64,000 bases of DNA from positions 1-64,000 of the forward strand of contig NZ_JAKGGD010000003.1 of assembly GCF_021556615.1 (NCBI RefSeq), in the 5' to 3' direction. The notes under the pieces were generated by a model that saw only the letters and a list, made by a program, of their open reading frames with translations, searched no databases and was not told where the DNA came from. The stretch comes from Paracoccus salsus (lineage in GTDB: Bacteria; Pseudomonadota; Alphaproteobacteria; Rhodobacterales; Rhodobacteraceae). Positions 1 to 12,512 of this stretch are shown piece after piece; positions within the stretch are counted from its first letter, which is position 1, and each line of letters opens with the position of its first letter. The position numbers were made by a program, and so were the translations under genes.

Positions 1-370
1 CGACAAGGAGGAGATCGACCCCATTCTCAGCATAACTACGAAAGCCGCCTGATCATGACCTCAGGCCATCTGGAAATTTACACCACCTTGACGGACGTGA
101 CCCGCTGTTCCGCATCAGTCGCCGAGATTCCACGGCAAGGCCGCGGCGAACCATCGTAACTGTAAGCAGGGTTCTGGCGTCGGCCCGGTGCCTGATCGGC
201 AACTGCCCTTTCACAGCCGACGATAATGGCGCCCAAGATAGGCACCAACGCCATGTTTTTGCTTGTTTGTTTATGTCAATCTGTGCCCCTATTCACCTTT
301 GAAACTGGGCGCAACCTGTCCTGACTTGTCTTGCCCTGTTCATCCCCATCCCCTGAGCTAAGGGGGATAT
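1..370. other. Non-coding or decayed flank, no convincing gene
   Basis: No complete gene is visible. Bases 2-52 read as the last 16 codons of an open frame (ending DPILSITTKAA, then TGA at 50-52), which could be the 3' end of a gene entering from the left, but it is too short to identify. The stretch around 250-290 is distinctly AT-rich compared with the rest of the window. The decayed IS fragment follows immediately, so this is probably degraded accessory DNA. Confidence 0.35.
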
Positions 371-598
371 TTGGGTGGATACAGAATGCGGGCAAAAAAC
401 AGGCTTTCAGCGCAGTTCGTGAAATCTGCGGCGGTGGGCACCATCCCGCAACTCAAGCTGATCAAGATCGGCGCCCGCGTCGTCCGCCACGCCCGCGCCA
501 TTGCCTTTCAGTTCGACGAGGTGGCCGTCACCGGCGCGATGGTGCGCGCCATCCTCGCGGCCATCCGCCGCCGGCCAGCGCCACCGCTATGTGCATGA
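371..598 (+). pseudogene. IS1380-family transposase, C-terminal remnant
   Basis: The frame ends with a stretch resembling the C-terminus of IS1380-type transposases of Rhodobacterales: IPQLKLIKIGARVVRHARAI, then a piece reading FQFDEVAVTGAMVRAILAAI and an Arg/Pro tail. Only about the last 50 residues (roughly 443-598) look homologous. The codons before that do not resemble the family, and the catalytic core is missing, so the gene is truncated at its 5' end and dead. No terminal inverted repeats could be defined. The family call is from remembered sequence patterns, not a search. Confidence 0.6.
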
Positions 599-880
599 CC
601 GCGATTCGAATTCAAACTGAGCGAAAGCCGCAGGACAGGTCCGTCCGCCGAGCTGAAAAACGTCGCCGCCGAGCCTGGGCGATGCGGGTTCGCGGCCCGA
701 TCCGCCAAGCGCCGGCCGTCTGCGCGACCACAGACACCGCTCAGGGCCAAGAACACTTGTTCGACTGGCAAAATCAGCCGATCTTGACGCCAGACGGCAA
801 GCCACTTGGGGAATGCCGGTCAAGACCAATCGCGATGCGAAGACGGGGCAGGACGGGTTCGATTTCGGCACCGGGCAAGC

Positions 881-1162
881 ATCTCTGCCCGCAAGAAACC
901 CTTCGCGCTGGACCTCTTTGGCTTTCGCGATCTGCCCGAGGATACGGTGGAGCAGATCGGCGCCAAGGCCGCGCGGTTCAAGGAATTGCGCAAGCGGCAG
1001 GCTTTTGTCCGGGCAACGGCGGCGGCGAACCGTTCTGTCGCGGCCTTCCTGCTGCCCAAGGTGGGTGGCGCACCGGCGGGGCATCCGCCTTATATGCAAT
1101 ATTGGACCGGACTAATGCCGTGGTCGATAAATTCAAACTGCACTGAGGCTGAGAACAAATGA
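881..1162 (+). pseudogene. Possible relict of an Eco57I/PglX-type DNA methyltransferase
   Basis: A frame containing LPEDTVEQIGAKAARFKELR followed by AFVRATAAANRSVAAFLLPK resembles the helical linker seen in large Eco57I/PglX-like methylase-restriction proteins, where such a segment precedes the target-recognition part. No methylase motif such as NPPY is present, the upstream codons change frame, and the fragment covers under 100 residues of proteins usually over 1000 long. It ends in TGA overlapping the ATG of the next gene. It may be chance similarity; another unrecognised relict is equally possible. Confidence 0.3.
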
Positions 1163-2043
1163 AAATCACAGCGGTTGCAGGCGCAATTCTTATCGGGCTT
1201 CTGACCCTCGGGGGCATCGCCTTTTGGTATCTGGTGCCGGTCCAGCTGGAGTTTGTTGAAGACCCCGCAGCAACGGCGATCTCGGGAGGGGCAGCGACCG
1301 AAACACCGACATCCGAAAGCCGGGTGGAAATGGAAGGGATCATGACAGAGGACGAGTGGCCGGGCTTCGAGCTTCGCTGGGCAAACGCGCCCGAAGAGGT
1401 TGTCGCCATTGCCCGCACCATCGCCGAAGGCGGTGTGCCGGATGCAGGCACTCTGGAGCCCCTCGGTGCCGAGGCGCTATCAATGGGCTATCCGGTCCCT
1501 GAACTGGATTTCACCCGAAATGACAGGCCTGTCGCCTATCTTGCCACCCTGCTGCAAGAGGCCGCCTTAGCCTACAATGTCACAGCGGCGCAGGCCCTGC
1601 TGGATGCCGGTGCAGATCCCTGGCTTGACCTGCCGGGCGCGAAGGGCGTCAGGATCGGGCGCCTTATTGAGCGTATGGCCTCTTCCAGCGGGTCCGCTCC
1701 GATGACTGAGATGCTCTTTCGCATAGCCCGTTCCGGGCATCTGCCACAAGGACCGGACTCGGCGGTTGATGCCGTGTTCTCAGGGCTTTCCAGCGTGGCC
1801 GAAAAATTTGCCAGCGGCACCGGCCCTGACGCGCGCCACACGGCCTGGCGTCTTGACCAAGTCTTTCAGGTGCTTGGCACGGCGCTTGGCCGCGAAGAGC
1901 AGGCCAATGACATTCGCGCGCAGTTGAATGCCTTTGACGACGCGGCTGACGGCGGTTGGTTTCTTGCCGCAGACGAAATTCACTCACGCTACGATGCTCC
2001 GCTGTCAGCTCCGGACAAGGGCACCGAGATTTGGGGGCCGTAA
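1159..2043 (+). CDS. Hypothetical membrane-anchored protein with an ankyrin-like segment
   Basis: This 294-residue protein is not recognised as a named family. It begins with a hydrophobic segment at about residues 4-26 (AGAILIGLLTLGGIAFWYLV), a signal anchor or signal peptide, followed by a Thr/Ser/Glu-rich linker and a soluble domain. A piece reading TAAQALLDAGADPWLDL near residues 142-158 has the look of one ankyrin repeat, so the soluble part may be a helical repeat fold facing the periplasm. The start is the ATG overlapping the preceding stop; the upstream purine-rich stretch is only a weak ribosome site. Base composition is less GC-rich than the genes after 2.8 kb, and the gene sits beside decayed mobile DNA, consistent with transfer. 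Confidence 0.65.
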   Translation: MKITAVAGAILIGLLTLGGIAFWYLVPVQLEFVEDPAATAISGGAATETPTSESRVEMEGIMTEDEWPGFELRWANAPEEVVAIARTIAEGGVPDAGTLEPLGAEALSMGYPVPELDFTRNDRPVAYLATLLQEAALAYNVTAAQALLDAGADPWLDLPGAKGVRIGRLIERMASSSGSAPMTEMLFRIARSGHLPQGPDSAVDAVFSGLSSVAEKFASGTGPDARHTAWRLDQVFQVLGTALGREEQANDIRAQLNAFDDAADGGWFLAADEIHSRYDAPLSAPDKGTEIWGP

Positions 2044-2238
2044 GCCTTACAGGTACAACGGTTGTTCAGGGTGACGGGGCAGTGTCGCCCTGCTTTTGAT
2101 ACAAGGTCAACGCCAAGCGGCAAGCTGTGGGACTTGGCACCCGTTCGCCCGAAGACCGCCCGCAAATGGCGTGAAACCACGCTGGGCTGCGGGCAAGTGT
2201 GCAAACCTATCACGCGGCATAAGGTGGATATTTTTGCT

Positions 2239-2259
2239 GGGGGGGGGGGGGGGGGGGGG
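2239..2259. repeat. Homopolymer of 21 G
   Basis: An uninterrupted run of 21 G lies in the 274-base gap between the hypothetical gene ending at 2043 and the tRNA-Leu gene. No credible reading frame crosses it. G tracts of this length are prone to slippage and are rare in such genomes outside phase-variable loci; the exact count may also be a sequencing or assembly artefact. Confidence 0.9.
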
Positions 2260-2317
2260 ATACTCAAAAGGAGCCCCCACCATTCTTGGAAATATTCAAC
2301 GCTTGAGCGCGAATTTA

Positions 2318-2402
2318 TGGTGCCCAGGAGAGGACTCGAACCTCCACGCCTTGCGGCACACGGACCTGAACCGTGCGCGTCTACCAATTCCGCCACCTGG
2401 GC
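2318..2402 (-). tRNA. tRNA-Leu (anticodon CAG)
   Basis: On the minus strand an 85-nt gene folds as a class II tRNA. The acceptor GCCCAGG (2402-2396) pairs with CCTGGGC (2328-2322). The D-loop region reads GGAATTGGTAGACGC, the anticodon loop TTCAGGT gives CAG, there is a long variable arm, and the T-loop contains GGTTCGAGTCC. The discriminator A is followed by an encoded CCA (2320-2318). It decodes CUG leucine codons. A sigma-70 promoter lies just upstream. Its 3' end faces the decayed region at the left of the window. Confidence 0.97.
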
Positions 2403-2419
2403 AGGTGGTATGAGCGGGG

Positions 2420-2448
2420 TCTCTAAAGCCAGTCGGAATCGCCGTCAA
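2420..2448 (-). promoter_or_regulatory. Sigma-70-type promoter of tRNA-Leu
   Basis: Reading the minus strand, TTGACG (2448-2443) and TAGAGA (2425-2420) are separated by exactly 17 bases. A start about 7 bases after the -10 would lie around 2413, about 11 bases before the mature tRNA 5' end. Position and spacing fit a housekeeping promoter well. Confidence 0.7.
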
Positions 2449-2808
2449 TGGGGCGTGGACATATTTTTCCCGGCTCGGGTCACATTCTTCGAGCGCGGCG
2501 GCAGGCCCCGTCGATATGGCCCTGAACGGCGGATGCGCCTCCCTGCAGCCCGGGTGTTCATGGTGACGGCCGCCGTGTCGTGGGCGGGCCGGGACGGCGT
2601 ATCGTGCTGGAGGCGTGCCCGGAACGCGAATGCGCGCGCATCGTCATCGGAACGGGACTCGGCGCGGGCAGCGCGGTGCTGCGCCTGGCCGGGCGGCGAA
2701 GGGCGTGATTGACCGCAAGCGGCGACCGCCATGATCCGTGTGCCTTGTCGCGCGGCCCCGGCTTGAGTATTGAGACTTGGGACGCGGCACGAAGGAGGCG
2801 AGAAGCCC
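2449..2808. other. Gene-free stretch between tRNA-Leu and the NDUFA9-like gene
   Basis: About 360 bases without a convincing gene. Open frames exist on both strands but are Arg/Ala-rich translations typical of GC-rich non-coding DNA, without plausible start sites. The right end carries the ribosome site AAGGAGG (2792-2798) of the next gene. I see no strong hairpin or tandem repeat here. Confidence 0.5.
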
Positions 2809-3795
2809 ATGGCGAAACTGGTCACGATCTTTGGCGGGTCAGGCTTTGTCGGCCGGCAGGTAGCCCGGCTGATGGCCAAGCGCGGCTGGCGGGTGCGGGT
2901 CGCCGTGCGCCGCCCCGACGAGGCGCTGTTCACCCGCACCTATGGTGCCGTGGGCCAGGTGGTGCCGGTGCTGTGCAACATCCGCGACGAGATGTCGGTG
3001 CGCGCTGCCATGTCTGACGCCGATGCGGTCGTGAACTGCGTCAACATCGAACGCCCCGAGGGCAAGAGCACGTTCAAGACCGTCTTCGAGGAAGGCGCCG
3101 AAAACATCGCGCGCCTGTCGCACGAGATGGGCGTGGCGCGGATCGTCCACCTCTCGGGGCTGGGCGTCGATCCCGATTCGCCCAGCCGCTATGTCGCCTC
3201 GAAGGCGCGTGGCGAGGCCGCGGTGCTGCGCCACCGCCCGGACGCAATGGTGCTGCGCCCGTCCGTGGTGTTTGGAACCGACGACCATTTCTACAACCGC
3301 TTCGCCAGCATGGCGCGGCTGGGCCCGGTCATGCCGATTGCGGGCGGCAAGACCCGCATGCAGCCTGTCTTCGTCGATGACGTGGCGCGCGCCGCCGAAA
3401 TGGGTGTGACCGGAGAGGCCGAGCCGGGCATCTACGAGCTGGGCGGGCCGGACATCCTGACCATGCGTGAAATCGTGGGTCAGGTGCTGAGCGTGACCCA
3501 TCGTCGCCGGCTGGTGCTGAACATGCCTTTCTGGATGGCGCGCATCGGAGCATCCGTGCTGGATGGCGTTCAACTCGTGACCGCGGGGCTCTTCACCAAC
3601 ACGATTCTGGGTCGCGATCAGCTGGCCTTGCTGCAAAGCGACAACGTGGTCAGCAAGGACGCGAAGGGCTTTGCCGATCTGGGCATCCAGCCGACGGCAG
3701 CAGGCGCCGTACTGGAGGACTATCTGTGGCGCTTCCGGCCTTCCGGCCAGTATGACGCCATCAAGAACTCGGCAAAGAACCTGCGAAACCACTGA
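2809..3795 (+). CDS. NDUFA9-like NAD(P)-binding protein (atypical SDR)
   Basis: This 328-residue protein has an N-terminal Rossmann motif GGSGFVG (residues 9-15) and [15 protein letters not shown], with Tyr and Lys in the positions of an atypical SDR active site. It resembles bacterial proteins named complex I NDUFA9 subunit family. Mitochondrial NDUFA9 is an accessory complex I subunit that binds NADPH; the bacterial role is not settled, but quinone- or respiration-linked functions are usually inferred. The ATG at 2809 is preferred over an upstream TTG because AAGGAGG lies 10 bases before it and the Rossmann strand starts immediately. Its stop overlaps the uppP start (TGATG), so the two are co-transcribed. 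Confidence 0.85.
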   Translation: MAKLVTIFGGSGFVGRQVARLMAKRGWRVRVAVRRPDEALFTRTYGAVGQVVPVLCNIRDEMSVRAAMSDADAVVNCVNIERPEGKSTFKTVFEEGAENIARLSHEMGVARIVHLSGLGVDPDSPSRYVASKARGEAAVLRHRPDAMVLRPSVVFGTDDHFYNRFASMARLGPVMPIAGGKTRMQPVFVDDVARAAEMGVTGEAEPGIYELGGPDILTMREIVGQVLSVTHRRRLVLNMPFWMARIGASVLDGVQLVTAGLFTNTILGRDQLALLQSDNVVSKDAKGFADLGIQPTAAGAVLEDYLWRFRPSGQYDAIKNSAKNLRNH

Positions 3796-4598
3796 TGGAT
3801 TCGAATACGATCGTTGTTGTGGTCCTGGGACTTCTCGAGGGCCTGACCGAGTTCATTCCCGTGTCCTCGACCGGTCATGTGTTGTTGGCCGGGCATTTCC
3901 TCGGCTTCAATTCGCCGGGTCGCGCCTTCGAGGTGGTGATCCAGTTGGGCGCGGTGCTGGCGATCCTGGGCGTCTACGCGTCGCGGATCTGGCATATTCT
4001 GTCCACGGCCCCGCACGATCCGGCCTCGCGCCGCTTCGTGCTGGCGATCCTGCTGGCGTTCCTGCCTGCGGTCGTGGTGGGCGTCATGGCCCATGACATC
4101 ATCAAGACGGTCCTGTTCGAGACCCCGATGCTGATCGCGGTCATGTTGATTCTGGGCGGAATCGTGCTGCTTTTCGTGGATCGGTGGGCAACTCGCCCGC
4201 GCGTGTTCCGGGCCGAGGATTTCCCACTGCCCATGGCCTTCAAGGTCGGCGTCATCCAGTGCCTAGCGATGATCCCCGGCGTGTCTCGCTCGGGTGCGAC
4301 CATCGTGGGCGCGCTGCTGCTTGGCGCCGACAAGCGATCGGCTGCCGAGTTCTCGTTCTTCCTGTCGATGCCAACCATGCTTGGCGCGTTCGTCTATGAC
4401 CTCTACAAGAATCGCGATGTTCTGGACGCGGCCGCCATGGGCGACATCGCGATCGGCTTTGCCTGTGCCTTTCTGACAGCCATACTGGTGGTGCGCTGGC
4501 TGCTGGGCTACGTCTCTCAGAAGGGATACCGCCTGTTTGCCTGGTGGCGGATCATCGTGGGAAGCCTTGTTTTGCTGGCGCTGACGGCAGGAATGTAA
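3795..4598 (+). CDS. uppP: Undecaprenyl-diphosphatase UppP (BacA)
   Basis: This integral membrane enzyme dephosphorylates undecaprenyl pyrophosphate to the monophosphate lipid carrier needed for peptidoglycan and other envelope polymers; overproduction gives bacitracin resistance in related bacteria. The 267-residue length is normal. The family signatures are present: [14 protein letters not shown] near residues 15-28, with the conserved Glu pair, and [10 protein letters not shown] near residues 160-170, with the catalytic-region Ser and Arg. The rest is a series of hydrophobic helices. It is translationally coupled to the NDUFA9-like gene by a one-base overlap. Confidence 0.96.
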   Translation: MDSNTIVVVVLGLLEGLTEFIPVSSTGHVLLAGHFLGFNSPGRAFEVVIQLGAVLAILGVYASRIWHILSTAPHDPASRRFVLAILLAFLPAVVVGVMAHDIIKTVLFETPMLIAVMLILGGIVLLFVDRWATRPRVFRAEDFPLPMAFKVGVIQCLAMIPGVSRSGATIVGALLLGADKRSAAEFSFFLSMPTMLGAFVYDLYKNRDVLDAAAMGDIAIGFACAFLTAILVVRWLLGYVSQKGYRLFAWWRIIVGSLVLLALTAGM

Positions 4599-4604
4599 CG
4601 CATA

Positions 4605-4672
4605 CTGACCTAAATCAGCTTTTTTTTCCGATTTTTCGGCGCCGTCCCTGAAAAAACCGCCATTCAGGTCAG
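4605..4672 (+). promoter_or_regulatory. Long imperfect hairpin upstream of gltD
   Basis: CTGACCTAAAT (4605-4615) can pair with ATTCAGGTCAG (4662-4672), ten pairs with one mismatch. The T8 run (4620-4627) can pair with the A6 run (4651-4656) inside it, and a small GC palindrome (4637-4644) lies near the loop. The T run just after the first arm could also make this a weak terminator for uppP. The structure ends 78 bases before the gltD start, so it could lie in the leader RNA or be an operator. Function is not known. Confidence 0.4.
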
Positions 4673-4750
4673 CATTGCTTACTTTTCATTGGCAGCCCCT
4701 TGGTTTATTCCCTTTGCGGGAGTTCCTGACAGTCGGAAGGTTGCGCAGCC

Positions 4751-6235
4751 ATGGCCACGCAGAAGATGCTGAAATTCGTTTCGACTCCGCGCGAGATGCC
4801 CGAAAAGCGCAGCGCGTCCGAGCGCAGCGACGATTTTCACGAGATCTATCGCGAGTTCGCTGCCCAGAAGGCGGCCGAGCAGGCCGGACGGTGCAGCCAA
4901 TGCGGCGTGCCCTATTGCCAGAGCCACTGCCCCCTGCACAACAACATCCCCGACTGGCTGCGCCTGACCGCCGAAGGTCGGCTGGAGGAAGCCTATCGCG
5001 TCAGTCAGGCCACCAACACCTTCCCGGAAATCTGCGGCAGGATCTGCCCTCAGGACCGTCTTTGCGAAGGCAATTGCGTGATCGAACTTTCGGGACACGG
5101 CACCGTCACGATCGGTGCGGTCGAGAAATACATCACCGACACCGCGTGGGAAGAAGGCTGGGTCACGGCCCCTGAACCCCGCCAGGAACGCGCCGAAAGC
5201 GTCGGCATCATCGGTGCCGGCCCGGGCGGACTGGCCGCCGCGGACATGCTGCGCCGGCAGGGCTTTCAGGTCACGATCTACGACCGCCACGATCGCGCCG
5301 GCGGGCTGATGACCTATGGCATTCCCGGCTTCAAGCTGGAGAAGGACGTCGTCATGCGGCGCAACAAGCTGCTGGAGGACGGCGGCGTCGAGTTCGTGCT
5401 GAACTGCAATGTCGGCGAAGACATCAGCTTCGACGCGATCCGGGGCAAGCACGACGCGGTGCTGATCGCCACGGGGGTCTACAAGACCCGCGATCTGGAC
5501 ATCGACAACGCCGACGCCGGCGGGGTGGTGGCTGCGCTCGACTATCTGACGGCGTCGAACAGGATCGACTTCGGAGACGACGTGCCCGACTTCGAGGATG
5601 GCGAGCTGAACGCCAGTGGCAAGCGCGTCGTGGTGATCGGCGGCGGCGATACCGCGATGGATTGCGTCCGCACCGCCATCCGGCAAGGTGCGCAATCGGT
5701 CAAGTGCCTGTATCGCCGCGACCGTGCCAACATGCCCGGGTCGCAGCGCGAGGTCCAGAACGCCGAGGAAGAAGGCGTTGAATTCGTGTGGCTTTCTGCC
5801 CCCGGCGCATTTTCGGGCCATGTCACCGGCATTGCTGCCGAGGCGCAAGAGCGTGACGTTGATGATGTCGGCCAGATCGCCGCGGTCCGGGTGCGGAAGA
5901 TGCGCCTGGGCACCCCCGATGTCAGCGGCCGCCAGAGCCCCGAACTGATCGAGGGCGCCGACTACGACGAACCGGCCGAACTGGTCATCAAGGCGCTGGG
6001 TTTCGAGCCCGAGGATCTGCCCCGTCTGTGGGGCGTGGACGGGCTGGAGGTGACGCGCTGGGGCACCATCAAGGCGAACTTCCAGACACACCGGACCTCG
6101 ATCCCGGGCGTCTATGCGGTCGGCGACATCGTGCGCGGCGCCAGTCTCGTGGTCTGGGCGATCCGGGACGGTCGTGAAGCCGCCGAGTCGATTGCCGAGT
6201 TTCTTGTCGGCGAGGCCCGCGTGGCCGCGGAATGA
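4751..6235 (+). CDS. gltD: Glutamate synthase (NADPH) small subunit
   Basis: GltD supplies electrons from NADPH through FAD and iron-sulfur clusters to the large GltB subunit, which makes two glutamates from glutamine and 2-oxoglutarate. At 494 residues it is normal in length. The N-terminal cluster-binding domain shows CSQCGVPYCQSHCPLHNN and CGRICPQDRLCEGNC. The FAD site GAGPGGLAAADMLRRQG is near residues 153-169, followed by a second nucleotide site, GGGDTAMDC. The start ATG follows a 152-base gap that contains a potential regulatory hairpin. The gltB gene lies downstream after one intervening secreted-protein gene. Confidence 0.96.
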   Translation: MATQKMLKFVSTPREMPEKRSASERSDDFHEIYREFAAQKAAEQAGRCSQCGVPYCQSHCPLHNNIPDWLRLTAEGRLEEAYRVSQATNTFPEICGRICPQDRLCEGNCVIELSGHGTVTIGAVEKYITDTAWEEGWVTAPEPRQERAESVGIIGAGPGGLAAADMLRRQGFQVTIYDRHDRAGGLMTYGIPGFKLEKDVVMRRNKLLEDGGVEFVLNCNVGEDISFDAIRGKHDAVLIATGVYKTRDLDIDNADAGGVVAALDYLTASNRIDFGDDVPDFEDGELNASGKRVVVIGGGDTAMDCVRTAIRQGAQSVKCLYRRDRANMPGSQREVQNAEEEGVEFVWLSAPGAFSGHVTGIAAEAQERDVDDVGQIAAVRVRKMRLGTPDVSGRQSPELIEGADYDEPAELVIKALGFEPEDLPRLWGVDGLEVTRWGTIKANFQTHRTSIPGVYAVGDIVRGASLVVWAIRDGREAAESIAEFLVGEARVAAE

Positions 6236-6245
6236 GGCTGCACAC

Positions 6246-7061
6246 ATGATGCACAGGACAGACACAGGGCGTGCACAGCCTGTACACCGGCAACGCACGG
6301 TGACTGTTGCGCGCGCCGCCGACCGCGACGCCGGCCGGTCAGCATTGCTGCCGCGTCTGGCGGCGCTGGCCGCCCTTGGCGCGGCGCTGCTGGCCATAAC
6401 CCCCCTGCCCGGCCGGGCCGCGACCTTCACCCCGCCGCAAGGCTGCACGCTGGAGGTGACGGTGCAGAATCGCGGCTGCTCGGTCAGCCAGTATTACCGT
6501 TGTGGCAGCGACCCTGACGGTCACCAGCGCAGCGCGATCTTTGGCCAGGACGGGATGACGCATCTGTCCCGGATCGATGCCGAAACCCGATGGATCGAAA
6601 GCGCCGACCCGCAAAGCGGGCTGGAGGACCGGCTGGTCGAGGACTCGCAGGATCACGCCAGCTTCACCACGCTGCTGGAAACCGGCCGGGACGATTTCGA
6701 TTTCTGGACCGAATCGAATACCGGCGAAAGGCTGCGCCATATCGGACGCGACGAACTGACCGGCGAGACGGTCACCGTGGACGGGGTCGAGCTGGAGCGC
6801 ACCCGCTTCGAGCTGGTGACCCGGGACGCTGGCGGCGAGGTCCTGATTACCCGCAAGGGCCAGCAATTCGTCAGCCGCGCCATGCGGCGCTTCTACGGCG
6901 GGGTCGAGCACCAGTCCGACTGGACCGGCGAGTCCCGCCGCACCGATGACAGCCCGGTGCTGTTCAGCTTCCCGGGCGAGATCGGCTTTGGCGAGACGAC
7001 ACCGCAATTCGACTGCGATCAGCTGATGACCGGCCTGCCCGTTCCGGGGGGCGGGGCGTGA
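6246..7061 (+). CDS. Predicted secreted protein between gltD and gltB
   Basis: This 271-residue protein of unknown function starts 10 bases after gltD. A hydrophobic segment near residues 36-55 (LAALAALGAALLAITPLPG) followed by RAA-TF suggests a signal peptide, so the first 30 residues may mean the true start is further in. The mature part is acidic, with three early cysteines (GCTLEV, GCSVSQYYRC) and later a region around ELTGETVTVDGVELERTRFE that looks like an all-beta domain. It sits between two subunits of one enzyme and is probably co-transcribed with both, but nothing in it suggests a role in nitrogen assimilation. I do not recognise the family. Confidence 0.7.
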   Translation: MMHRTDTGRAQPVHRQRTVTVARAADRDAGRSALLPRLAALAALGAALLAITPLPGRAATFTPPQGCTLEVTVQNRGCSVSQYYRCGSDPDGHQRSAIFGQDGMTHLSRIDAETRWIESADPQSGLEDRLVEDSQDHASFTTLLETGRDDFDFWTESNTGERLRHIGRDELTGETVTVDGVELERTRFELVTRDAGGEVLITRKGQQFVSRAMRRFYGGVEHQSDWTGESRRTDDSPVLFSFPGEIGFGETTPQFDCDQLMTGLPVPGGGA

Positions 7062-7155
7062 TCGCCGCGCATCACGTTGCATCCTGCGCGGGCGACCATC
7101 CCGGGGTCATCCGCGCCGAACATGAATCCCACCCGCTTCACGTGGAGGCCGACAG

Positions 7156-11703
<4,548 letters not shown>

Positions 11704-11729
11704 GCCGGGCGAAGCGTCCCGCAAACGAA

Positions 11730-11756
11730 AGAACGCGGTCTTCCGGGCCGCGTTCT
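11730..11756 (+). terminator. Hairpin terminator after gltB
   Basis: AGAACGCGG (11730-11738) and CCGCGTTCT (11748-11756) form a perfect nine-pair stem with a nine-base loop, 27 bases after the gltB stop. There is no strong T tract, as is common in GC-rich genomes, so efficiency is uncertain. Confidence 0.6.
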
Positions 11757-11933
11757 GCCGGGCCCCCGCCGGCACGAAAGCGGCCATCCGACCGCTTGAC
11801 CCCGGGCTGCCGGGCGGGCGTTCACGGCTTGACGCGCGTTGCCAAAGCCGCCAGCCTGCCCGCGAAGTTCCGGAGCCCGACGCGGCTGGACCGGAGGATC
11901 GGTGCCCCGCCGATGCAGCCAGGAGATAGCGCC

Positions 11934-12452
11934 ATGTCAGAACTGATCGTCATCGCCTTCAGCGACGAGACCACCGGCTTCGAGATGCGGACCGAGTTGG
12001 TGAAGATGCAGAAGGACTATCTGATCGAGATGGAGGACGCGGTGGTCGTCACCCGCGCCTCCGAGGACGACATCCAGTTGCATCAGGCGGTGAACCTGAC
12101 AGCCGCGGGTGCGGTCGGCGGCGGATTCTGGGGCGCGCTGATCGGACTGGTGTTTCTCAATCCGCTTCTTGGCGCGGCGGTCGGGGCCGGGGCGGGGGCG
12201 CTGGCGGGGCGCTTCACCGATATCGGCATCAACGACAACTTCATGCGCGAGGTCGGGCACTCGCTGCAACCGGGCGGCTCGGCCGTGTTCATTCTGGTCC
12301 GCAAGATGACCGCCGACAAGGTTCTGGCGCGGCTGGAACACTTCCACCATCGCGGACGGGTCTTGCAGACCTCGCTGTCGACCGAGGATGAAGAAAAACT
12401 GCGCGAGGCCCTGTCGGGCGACCATCAGCGGGCGATACCGCCCGCCTCGTAG
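11934..12452 (+). CDS. DUF1269 family membrane protein
   Basis: This 172-residue protein matches the DUF1269 pattern: a beta-alpha N-terminal part (MSELIVIAFSDETTGFEMRT), a Gly/Ala-rich hydrophobic middle at about residues 59-98 (GAVGGGFWGALIGLVFLNPL) that is probably one membrane hairpin, and a C-terminal mixed domain with VFILVRKMTADKVLARL. The function of the family is not established; members are often linked to envelope or stress conditions. AGGAGA lies 7 bases before the ATG. It stands alone in a 230-base gap after gltB. Confidence 0.85.
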   Translation: MSELIVIAFSDETTGFEMRTELVKMQKDYLIEMEDAVVVTRASEDDIQLHQAVNLTAAGAVGGGFWGALIGLVFLNPLLGAAVGAGAGALAGRFTDIGINDNFMREVGHSLQPGGSAVFILVRKMTADKVLARLEHFHHRGRVLQTSLSTEDEEKLREALSGDHQRAIPPAS

Positions 12453-12469
12453 CGCGGTGCCGGTGCCGC

Positions 12470-12488
12470 GCGCCGCTTGACGCGGCGC
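12470..12488 (+). terminator. Short hairpin after the DUF1269 gene
   Basis: GCGCCGC and GCGGCGC form a seven-pair stem around the loop TTGAC, 17 bases after the stop. There is no T tract. The loop also forms part of a TTGACG that could be a -35 element for mtgA, so the hairpin may be incidental. Confidence 0.3.
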
Positions 12489-12512
12489 TGTTGCGCGTGA
12501 CAAAGGCAGGGC

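Noticed and set aside
371..1146. Complete insertion sequence or a single 271-codon gene
   Set aside because: Only a C-terminal transposase fragment is recognisable, no terminal inverted repeats were found, and the long overlapping frame mixes Arg/Pro-rich nonsense with pieces that belong to other frames.
1989..2396. A minus-strand frame containing MAELVDAHGSGPCAARRGGS
   Set aside because: This is the well-known false protein made by translating a tRNA-Leu gene; the segment coincides with 2318-2402.
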